Shown: positions 1 to 5,278 of the stretch, piece by piece
Numbering within the stretch: the first letter of the stretch is position 1
Layout of the letters: each line of letters starts with the position of its first letter
NCBI GenBank assembly: GCA_020629355.1
Contig: JAHDDM010000063.1
Span: 1 to 7,130 of the forward strand
Reading direction: 5' to 3'
Source of the DNA: Rhodospirillaceae bacterium
GTDB lineage: Bacteria; Pseudomonadota; Alphaproteobacteria; JABSOH01
DNA: 7,130 nt
Notes under the pieces: model-generated
Seen by the model: the letters and a program-made list of their open reading frames with translations, nothing else
Databases searched by the model: none
What the model was told of the DNA's origin: nothing
Program-made: the position numbers and the translations under genes

Positions 1-572
1 ATATTCATTATACGCTCAAGCACCTGCAATCGCTCGGTTAGGGTATGGGCCTCAAGCAAAGCCTGCCGTTCGGTATTTTGAGACGGCAACAGCATCGCCA
101 GAGTATCGATAAGCTGCCCATCTGGCGCATCTTCTATTTCGGACAAATCGGCCTTAACCCCCATCCTGTCGAGATATTCCGCAAGGCTTTCCAAAAACAT
201 CATGCGATCCGTGATGATTTTTTCCTGATCATCGGGTGCTGAAGGCTCGATCACCCAACGAATCTCTGCCTCGCGATAACCACGAGGACTCAGCGTATCA
301 TCGATGTAATGAAATCGGCGCTCGCCGCGTAAAATGATGAAAAATCGTCCGCTTTCCATCTCCTCGAAGCGGATGATTCGCGCACTACAGCCCATGGGAC
401 TGAGGGGCGGATTGGTTTCCGCTGCTTCGGTTAAGGGCTGGATCAGGCCAAGTGCTGTACGCCCGATAGTGTCCTGAATCAGATGGACATAGCGTTCCTC
501 GAAGACTTGCAAAGGCAACAGACTACCAGGAAGCAGGATATTATTCAGTGGAAAAAGAGGGAGTATCGACAT
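1..572 (-). CDS. LON peptidase N-terminal (substrate-binding) domain protein, 3' end cut by window
   Basis: The first 190 residues are present, starting MSILPLFPLNNILLPG and leaving the window in frame with no stop. The opening, a run of hydrophobic strands (PLFPLNNILLPG, then LPLQVFEERY at about residues 19-28), is the hallmark of the LON substrate-binding domain. A later stretch with FIILRGERRFHYI (about residues 78-90) matches the conserved RGxxRF strand. The C-terminal part is helical, with many Glu and Leu residues, as expected of the small helical bundle. Stand-alone members of this family are usually a little over 200 residues, so only the tail should be missing. They lack the AAA+ and protease parts of Lon, and their exact job is poorly defined; a substrate-binding or adaptor role is inference. 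The start is set by AGGA (580-583 on this strand), 7 nt upstream, which overlaps the stop codon of the upstream cnoX-like gene. This suggests translational coupling. Confidence 0.9.
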   Translation of the reverse strand, partial: MSILPLFPLNNILLPGSLLPLQVFEERYVHLIQDTIGRTALGLIQPLTEAAETNPPLSPMGCSARIIRFEEMESGRFFIILRGERRFHYIDDTLSPRGYREAEIRWVIEPSAPDDQEKIITDRMMFLESLAEYLDRMGVKADLSEIEDAPDGQLIDTLAMLLPSQNTERQALLEAHTLTERLQVLERIMN

Positions 573-581
573 GAAATATTC

Positions 582-1532
582 CTAAGCAAACAGTAAAGCC
601 GATAAACGTTGCCGTCCAGACTTTGCCAGAGGGTCTTGAAAGCCAAGAGCTGCAAAAATTTCGAGTAATTTCTGCTGCGCTGCCGCATCCCGCCACGCGC
701 GGTCTCGTGCAACAATGGACAATAGAGTCTCGACGGCGGCATCCTTGCGATTCGCCTCAAGGTACGCTTCCGCCAAAGCAAAGAGCGCGGATACATCGTC
801 TGGGTTTTTCTCAGATAAGGCCAATGCCTGCTGCACAGCCTGATCATCTCCGCTACCAAGTAACTTCAAGCCTTGCATTGCCTCGGTAATTTCCGCGCTG
901 TTTTGTACACCTTCCGCAAGAGAATCGTAAAAATCGCGCACCCCCGCCTCATCACCCAAACCAATCAAAGCCCGAATAATCCCTGCCGCCGCAACCGAAC
1001 TTTCAGGATCAATCGCCATTGCAGCCTCAAAACTTTGTACAGCTTCTGCATAGTCTTTAGCCGCTAAGGCAGTCTCTGCCTGTTCCATAGCGGCCTGAAA
1101 TTCCTCGGCAGAAGAGCCTAAACCCGCCATTTTCAACAGATCAGATAAAAGCTTCTTCAAGGTATCTGCGGGCAAAACACCTGGAATGGATTCTACTGGT
1201 CGGCCTTGCAGAAAAATCATTACTGTAGGCAGAGAGCGAATCTGTAATTGCGCCGCTATGGCCTGATTTTCCTCGATATTGACCTTAGCCAAGCGCACGC
1301 GGCCTTTTTCAGCATGGACCGCCTTTTCCAGAACAGGCGCATATTGCTTGCATGGCTCGCACCAGTCTGCCCAAAAATCTACCAGAACAGGCGTGTTCAT
1401 GCTGAACTCAACGACTTCAGCCATAAAATCCTGCTCGGTTATGTCCAGAATATACTCGGCAGAAGGCGGCGGCGTATTACTCTTGGTCGGTTGCGGCGGA
1501 ATCGGCAAACCAGATGCATTCATCAATACCAT
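582..1532 (-). CDS. cnoX: CnoX/YbbN-like chaperedoxin (thioredoxin domain plus TPR repeats)
   Basis: This 316-residue protein is probably a cytoplasmic redox chaperone. Residues about 25-130 form a thioredoxin fold. The active site is WCEPC (Cys58 and Cys61), inside VDFWADWCEPC, and the cis-proline is Pro102 in RSLPTVMIF. Residues about 145-265 carry TPR-like helix pairs (ALAAKDYAEAVQSFEAAMAI and ALFALAEAYLEANRKDAAVE). The tail has the family signature of a helix, then DPLAKSGRQRLSALLF. CnoX of Caulobacter keeps a CXXC pair, whereas E. coli YbbN has lost the first Cys, so this one is of the redox-active type. Known members hold unfolded clients and hand them to GroEL or DnaK. The CXXC has Glu where thioredoxin has Gly. 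Residues 5-25 are Pro-rich and probably flexible. The ATG at 1532 is preferred over the fourth-codon ATG because AGGA lies 10 nt upstream of it rather than 19. It lies 18 bp downstream of rph and 9 bp before the LON-domain gene, so it is almost surely in one operon with both. Confidence 0.93.
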   Translation of the reverse strand: MVLMNASGLPIPPQPTKSNTPPPSAEYILDITEQDFMAEVVEFSMNTPVLVDFWADWCEPCKQYAPVLEKAVHAEKGRVRLAKVNIEENQAIAAQLQIRSLPTVMIFLQGRPVESIPGVLPADTLKKLLSDLLKMAGLGSSAEEFQAAMEQAETALAAKDYAEAVQSFEAAMAIDPESSVAAAGIIRALIGLGDEAGVRDFYDSLAEGVQNSAEITEAMQGLKLLGSGDDQAVQQALALSEKNPDDVSALFALAEAYLEANRKDAAVETLLSIVARDRAWRDAAAQQKLLEIFAALGFQDPLAKSGRQRLSALLFA

Positions 1533-1550
1533 AATCGTATGTTCCTAACT

Positions 1551-2276
1551 TCAATCCATAAAATGCTCGGCATCGAAACCTAACACCAAAGCCTGTTGTT
1601 TGGTAATTTCTGCGCAAGCGTTGCCAGCAAGATGCATCATATCAGTCAAACAATCAGGCGCAATCGGATGGCTTTCTGCCGTGGCCTGCGCCTCAATGAG
1701 ACCACCCCTGCCACTGAAAACAAAATTCGTGTCCGCATCAGCAGTAGAATCTTCACTATAATCAGGATCAAGGCGGAATTGCTTGCCCAATAAAGCACAA
1801 GAAATCGCCGCAACACTATCAGGCAGAGCAGCCTCGGCACGATCAATGGTTTGCAAAGCACGATAAAGGGCAATAAAGCTACCGTTAATCGCCGTGGTGC
1901 GTGTGCCACCATCCGCATGCAGGACATCACAATCAATCAGCACCTGCCGCTCGCCCAAAGCCCCCAACGAACAAATAGCCCTTAATGCGCGTCCAATGAG
2001 GCGCGATATTTCCTTGGAACGCCCGCCATCGATGGACTTCATCCGCCCGATTCGGCTGTTGGTGGCATTCGGCAGCATGGCATACTCAGCAGTAAGCCAG
2101 CCTGATCCTGTGCCACGGATATGCCTAGGCACGCGCTTCTCGATTCGTGCGGTACACAGCACAGTGGTCTCGCCAAAGCGCGCAACACAAGCACCATCAG
2201 CGTGTTTGCCGAGCTCAAAGCTAAAACGCACAGGGCGTATTTCATTATGCGCACGGCGTTTTCGAGGTTCTGGCAT
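1551..2276 (-). CDS. rph: Ribonuclease PH
   Basis: This is a phosphorolytic 3'-to-5' exoribonuclease that trims tRNA 3' ends and helps RNA turnover; family members form hexamers. The chosen product is 241 residues, close to the usual 238-240. Family landmarks run in order: RPVRF (14-18), KHADGACVARFGETTVLCTA (24-43), GTGSGWLTAEYAMLP (55-69), GGRSKEISRLIGRALRA (84-100), CDVLHADGGTRT (116-127) and EDSTADADTN (175-184). Arg86 and Gly124-Thr125-Arg126 sit where the phosphate-binding residues of known RNase PH lie. Asp176 and Asp182 match the catalytic or metal aspartates. It is rather divergent in places: EAQATAE replaces the usual EVQGTAE, and the loop after the MLP motif is unusual (NATNSRIGRMKSIDGG). 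The frame stays open to an ATG at 2324, but the start at 2276 fits the family N-terminus and has AGGGAG (2283-2288) with a 6-nt spacer. It is the first gene of the minus-strand operon. Confidence 0.95.
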   Translation of the reverse strand: MPEPRKRRAHNEIRPVRFSFELGKHADGACVARFGETTVLCTARIEKRVPRHIRGTGSGWLTAEYAMLPNATNSRIGRMKSIDGGRSKEISRLIGRALRAICSLGALGERQVLIDCDVLHADGGTRTTAINGSFIALYRALQTIDRAEAALPDSVAAISCALLGKQFRLDPDYSEDSTADADTNFVFSGRGGLIEAQATAESHPIAPDCLTDMMHLAGNACAEITKQQALVLGFDAEHFMD

Positions 2277-2416
2277 TGCGATCTCCCTGAAGGATAAATG
2301 GATATCTGCCATAGGGGGTAGCATAACAGGAAAAATTATGGTAGAGTAACCTAATCGGTAGCAGAATGCATCGATACAAAACGACTCAAATGTAGAATAC
2401 AGAAGAGGTAACTATC
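2277..2416. promoter_or_regulatory. Divergent intergenic region, promoters for rph and the FlaG-like gene
   Basis: The two genes point away from each other across 140 bp, so each operon must have its promoter here or nearby. The stretch is richer in A and T than the flanking genes. For the plus strand, TAGAAT at 2393-2398 resembles a -10 box but would lie only a few bases before the ribosome site, and I see no good -35 box upstream. For the minus strand, CATAAT (on that strand, near 2335) is a possible -10 box, also without a convincing -35. A non-sigma-70 promoter for the flagellar-type gene is possible. No clear operator palindrome was seen. The existence of promoters is inferred from layout; their positions are not established. 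Confidence 0.4.
2283..2288 (-). promoter_or_regulatory. Ribosome binding site of rph
   Basis: On the minus strand this reads AGGGAG and is followed by a 6-nt spacer and the ATG at 2276. It decides the start of rph in favour of the product beginning MPEPRKRRAH, over the in-frame ATG 16 codons upstream, which would add residues the family does not have. Confidence 0.75.
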
Positions 2417-2857
2417 ATGGCAACAGAACTCACCGGGGCAATTCAGCCTCAGCAACAGAACGCTCCCGCATCTTCCATACCTTCGGCGAATGTTGGTTCA
2501 GCCGCAACGGTTAATGCAACACCAGACACCGTAGTCACCCAGACGGCAAAGCCCGATCAGACCGACGTTGGCAAGGATGATGCTCATCGCCGTCAGGCAA
2601 GCAAGGCCGCAGGTATTCGCCGTAATAATAACGGCATTCCACGTCTTGATGAAATGGCCAAAAGCGGCGTGAAGACTGTTGTTGGCTTTGATGTCTCCGA
2701 AGCAAACCATATCTATATCCGCGTTCAAGACAGCAATACTGGACAGGAAATTGCTGAAATTCCTTCTAAGGAATTTGTCCAGTTTCTACGGCAACGATTC
2801 GAAGAACTCTCTGGTTCACAAAATCAGGACACCAGTTCGCTCACGGCTTCAGTATAA
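2417..2857 (+). CDS. FlaG-like flagellar protein
   Basis: The product is 146 residues. Residues 1-60 are rich in Ala, Gln, Pro, Thr and Asp and look disordered. Residues about 84-130 carry the FlaG-type core: a strand (VKTVVGFDVSEANHIYIRVQD), the turn SNTGQEIAEIPSKEF, and a C-terminal helix with VQFLRQRFEEL. This matches the family plan of a hydrophobic strand pair, then D-x-x-T-G-(E/Q)-x-I-x-x-I-P-x-(K/E)-E and a helix. The usual VIRQIPPEE is replaced by EIAEIPSKE, so the match is by pattern and not exact. FlaG proteins affect flagellar filament length or assembly in several bacteria; the biochemical role is unclear. There is no signal peptide or membrane segment. The start is supported by AGAGG (2404-2408) with an 8-nt spacer. 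The gene stands alone: rph diverges upstream, and a strong terminator lies 21 bp downstream. No other flagellar gene is in view, so function rests on the core motif alone. Confidence 0.75.
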   Translation: MATELTGAIQPQQQNAPASSIPSANVGSAATVNATPDTVVTQTAKPDQTDVGKDDAHRRQASKAAGIRRNNNGIPRLDEMAKSGVKTVVGFDVSEANHIYIRVQDSNTGQEIAEIPSKEFVQFLRQRFEELSGSQNQDTSSLTASV

Positions 2858-2878
2858 AGCCCGCAACTGTTTATTTGG

Positions 2879-2916
2879 AAAAATCTAGTGCGTGAGAATA
2901 CGCACTAGATTTTTTT
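2879..2916 (+). terminator. Strong intrinsic terminator after the FlaG-like gene
   Basis: The left arm at 2879-2893 (AAAAATCTAGTGCGT) pairs perfectly over 15 bp with 2900-2914, around a 6-nt loop GAGAAT. The right arm runs into seven consecutive T residues (2910-2916). It begins 21 bp after the FlaG-like stop codon. The A-run on the left arm would also give a T-run on the minus strand, so the hairpin could work in both directions, but no minus-strand gene needs it here. It marks the end of the FlaG-like transcript and shows that the next gene should have its own promoter. Confidence 0.93.
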
Positions 2917-2978
2917 GTCGCTTTTCGGTGAGGTCAGGAGTAATTTCGCTAAAAGAAATCTCAACAAAACCTAACCTC
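2917..2978 (+). promoter_or_regulatory. Short leader before the EAL-like operon, presumed promoter
   Basis: Only 62 bp lie between the terminator and the preferred ATG of the next gene. A promoter for the EAL-like/cobD/peptidase operon is expected here because the terminator stops read-through. TAATTT (2941-2946) could be a -10 box, but the sequence about 17 bp upstream is a poor -35 match. AGGAG at 2936-2940 looks like a ribosome site, yet no usual start codon follows at a proper distance. The true start or promoter arrangement is therefore unclear. Confidence 0.25.
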
Positions 2979-4322
2979 ATGCCGAACAGTTCCTCTATCT
3001 TACAAGAAATTCGCGACCATTTGCGGCGTATCACTGTTCTTGAGCGTCCGTTTGAATTGATGATTCTGAACTTTTCGCGCCTGATTCCCTATTACCGTCA
3101 AGGCAAATTCATCACCGCCGCACGCAATCACATCGAGGACCACTACGCCGTTCAGGGTAAAGCGACGTTCAGCCTGCCCACCCTTGATGTGGTGATGCTG
3201 TACGAAACGCCTGAAGATGAGGCGCGCGAGCAGGTTTTCTTCCACCTTCGCGAACTGTTTGCCCATGACCCTTTGATGGGAATGCAAACCTTTGGCAAGG
3301 TTGATGGGCTGTTCATGCAGATATTTGATTTGCACAATCAACTGGATGAAGCCATTGCAGAGCTAGACAAGCTCGGTCAAACAGTGCTCGCCTTTGAAGC
3401 CAACACGGCAGCAAAAAAGCCTGCACAGAACTCAAGCATTGATCACGATAATATCGAGAACTTCCTGAATCCCTCTGATGGTCGTATGGCCAGCTCGACG
3501 GTGACAGATCCGAAAGCCGAAATTGAGCGGGTTGCGGCTCTGGCTGGAAAATACCACGGGCTGGATATTACCACGATACTGCGCCGCGAATTGGTGATTC
3601 GCCATGATCCCGAATCAGAGCAGCCTTATGTTTTTGCCTTTAGCCTGCTTGACCCTTCGCAACGCAAATTGATGACCCACCGTGATCAGCGTCTTGATGC
3701 TGATGATGCCTTGTTGAATCGTTACTTGGGTCATGTCTTGCAGTATCGACTGTTGGACTTCTTAACCAAAACGAGTGACCGTAAATTGCGCCGTAACATT
3801 GCCTTTCCCGTTCACCCTGAGCTGGTGTTGAGTCGCCGCTTTACACGTTTTGTCGAAACCTTCAGCAAAGGCGAATACAACCGAATTATCCTACAGTTCA
3901 GCCTGAGTGACCTGTACAGTGATTACCGCCTGTTTCATTTCGCCAGACAGCATTTGCGCAAGCTGAATTTCCGTCTGGCGATTGCCGAGATTACCTATGA
4001 GGTTCTGGAGACCCTTGACCTCGAAGCCTTGGACATGGATTATCTGTTCTTAAGAGCCGATTCGGATTGGGCGTTCCTGGATCCACAGAAACAGGCTGCC
4101 ATGTTGCAAGATATTGCTGAAATTGGCGCAAAACGCATAGTCTTAACGAATTGTGTTCAGGAACGCACCATCAGCTTTGCGCGTGATAATGGTATAAAAT
4201 TGGCTTGCGGTGAATTGATACGCGGACAATTCATGCGTTCCCGCGCGGGTCAGGACTTTCGCGAGGATAATGGCGCACAGAGCTTAACCCTTGGGGACAG
4301 TATGCAGCAACGCAGTCGCTAA
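2979..4322 (+). CDS. Degenerate EAL-domain protein, possibly degenerate GGDEF-EAL
   Basis: The 447-residue product looks cytoplasmic, with no membrane segment. Residues about 185-425 follow the EAL-domain order. RRNIAFPVHPELVL (271-284) sits where active enzymes have the VNVS strand. NRIILQFSLSDLY (301-313) corresponds to the LELTES strand. LNFRLAIAEITYEVL (329-343) stands at LAIDDFGTGYSSL, and LDMDYLFLRADSDW (351-364) at VDVLKIDRSF. The end IGAKRIVLTNCVQE and FARDNGIKLACGELIRGQF mirrors the VAEGVET and GI-x-x-x-QGY elements. The EAL motif, the DDFG acidic pair and the catalytic Lys are all replaced, so c-di-GMP hydrolysis is unlikely; binding or a partner-protein role is inference. Residues about 20-95 have a GGDEF-like strand and helix spacing without the GGDEF residues; this is weaker. 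A low-complexity linker (about 143-180) joins the halves. The frame is open from 2892, but that start lies inside the terminator hairpin, so the ATG at 2979 is preferred despite a weak ribosome site. The stop overlaps the cobD start as TAATG. Confidence 0.75.
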   Translation: MPNSSSILQEIRDHLRRITVLERPFELMILNFSRLIPYYRQGKFITAARNHIEDHYAVQGKATFSLPTLDVVMLYETPEDEAREQVFFHLRELFAHDPLMGMQTFGKVDGLFMQIFDLHNQLDEAIAELDKLGQTVLAFEANTAAKKPAQNSSIDHDNIENFLNPSDGRMASSTVTDPKAEIERVAALAGKYHGLDITTILRRELVIRHDPESEQPYVFAFSLLDPSQRKLMTHRDQRLDADDALLNRYLGHVLQYRLLDFLTKTSDRKLRRNIAFPVHPELVLSRRFTRFVETFSKGEYNRIILQFSLSDLYSDYRLFHFARQHLRKLNFRLAIAEITYEVLETLDLEALDMDYLFLRADSDWAFLDPQKQAAMLQDIAEIGAKRIVLTNCVQERTISFARDNGIKLACGELIRGQFMRSRAGQDFREDNGAQSLTLGDSMQQRSR

Positions 4323-5278
4323 TGCTTTGGATAGCAATACCTGTAATATTGCTGTTGGATCATCTTTTCCGTGATCCCGTGCGCATTTTAGGCATGCCGC
4401 ATCCAGTGATTCTGATCGGGCGCTGCATTAGCGGAATAGAAAAACTCTTCTATCCCGAAAACCCGCAACCCAAAACACAATTTCTTTCTGGCCTGTTGGC
4501 CGTATTGTGCGTACTGGCTCTTGTGGTCATGCCTGTTTGGGCATTAGACACAGCCATAACCTACTATTTTGGTTTCAACTTTGTCGGAATCATCATCGCG
4601 GCCTGGTTAATTGCAGCACGCGGTCTGTTTGATCATGTTGCAGCTGTGCAGAACGATATTGCGGGCGGTGATTTGGATGCCGCACGAAAAAATCTGCATA
4701 GTCTAGCAGGCCGCAATGCTGAGAACCTGTCTTCGGCAGCCGTCTTACGCACAGCAGGCGAATCACTGGCGGAAAATTTCTCCGATGCTGTTATTGCGCC
4801 GCTTCTGTTTTACGCTCTTTTCGGCTTACCTGGCATTGTCGCGTATAAATGTATCAATACGCTGGATTCGATGTGGGGCTATCGCAACCCGCGCTTTCTG
4901 TATTTCGGCCGCTGTGCCGCAAGACTTGATGATATAGCAAACTATCTTCCTGCCCGATTAAGTGCCCTCATTCTGCTGTTGGCCGGTCTGGGCAAAAGAC
5001 GCGCATCATACCTTTCGGCGCTACGGATTCTCTGGCAAGATGCTCGCAAACATCCCTCGCCTAATGCGGGTTATCCTGAATCCGTCATGGCAGGACTTGC
5101 TGGCTTGCGTTTTGGCGGCCCAAGAGAGTATGCTGGCGGGGTATGCGAAACAACATGGCTTGGTGAAGGCCGCGAGGATTGGCAGCCTGATGATCTCGCC
5201 TTCTGTATGGCTCTGTATCGTTGGGCCATAGTCACCGTCGTCGTCATCACGCTAGGAATATCATGGATACAATATTAA
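4322..5278 (+). CDS. cobD: Adenosylcobinamide-phosphate synthase (CobD/CbiB)
   Basis: This 318-residue inner-membrane protein of cobalamin synthesis attaches the aminopropanol (or its phosphate) arm to adenosylcobyric acid. Family signatures run in order: DHLFRDPVR (13-21), MPHPVILIGR (25-34), GESLAENFSDAVIAPLLF (146-163), INTLDSMWGYRNPRF (178-192), ARLDDIANYLPARL (200-213) and HPSPNAGYPESVMAG (244-258). Hydrophobic segments suitable for membrane helices lie near 1-15, 56-75, 85-103, 157-175, 208-223 and 298-316. Length is typical. One departure is LAGRNAENL (128-136), where many relatives have GRDT. The name cobD follows the Pseudomonas scheme and equals Salmonella cbiB, not Salmonella cobD. 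The start ATG overlaps the stop of the EAL-like gene by one base and has no strong ribosome site, which points to translational coupling. No other cobalamin gene is visible in the window. Confidence 0.95.
   Translation: MLWIAIPVILLLDHLFRDPVRILGMPHPVILIGRCISGIEKLFYPENPQPKTQFLSGLLAVLCVLALVVMPVWALDTAITYYFGFNFVGIIIAAWLIAARGLFDHVAAVQNDIAGGDLDAARKNLHSLAGRNAENLSSAAVLRTAGESLAENFSDAVIAPLLFYALFGLPGIVAYKCINTLDSMWGYRNPRFLYFGRCAARLDDIANYLPARLSALILLLAGLGKRRASYLSALRILWQDARKHPSPNAGYPESVMAGLAGLRFGGPREYAGGVCETTWLGEGREDWQPDDLAFCMALYRWAIVTVVVITLGISWIQY
5254..5257 (+). promoter_or_regulatory. Ribosome binding site of the S9 peptidase gene, inside cobD
   Basis: AGGA lies 5 nt before the ATG at 5263, within the last codons of cobD. 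It supports that ATG over the in-frame ATG at 5221, which has no such site and would add a His/Arg-rich stretch (MGHSHRRRHHARNI) that reads like out-of-frame cobD sequence. Confidence 0.7.

Noticed and set aside
45..242. Plus-strand 65-codon open frame at the left edge
   Set aside because: It lies antisense to the LON-domain gene, and its product shows no known motif or ribosome site.
545..1583. Open frames on both strands overlapping the chaperedoxin gene
   Set aside because: They have Arg-, His- and Cys-rich products without recognisable domains and lie in other frames of a clear gene with family motifs.
2277..2324. Longer rph start at 2324, adding 16 residues
   Set aside because: The extra residues do not fit the RNase PH N-terminus, and the ATG at 2276 has a well-placed AGGGAG site.
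2498..2728. Minus-strand open frame inside the FlaG-like gene
   Set aside because: The plus frame has a ribosome site, a family core and a terminator; the antisense product is Cys-rich without domain features.
5221..5262. Longer S9 peptidase start at 5221, adding 14 residues
   Set aside because: The extra stretch is His/Arg-rich, lies fully inside cobD in another frame and has no ribosome site, whereas the ATG at 5263 has AGGA 5 nt upstream.
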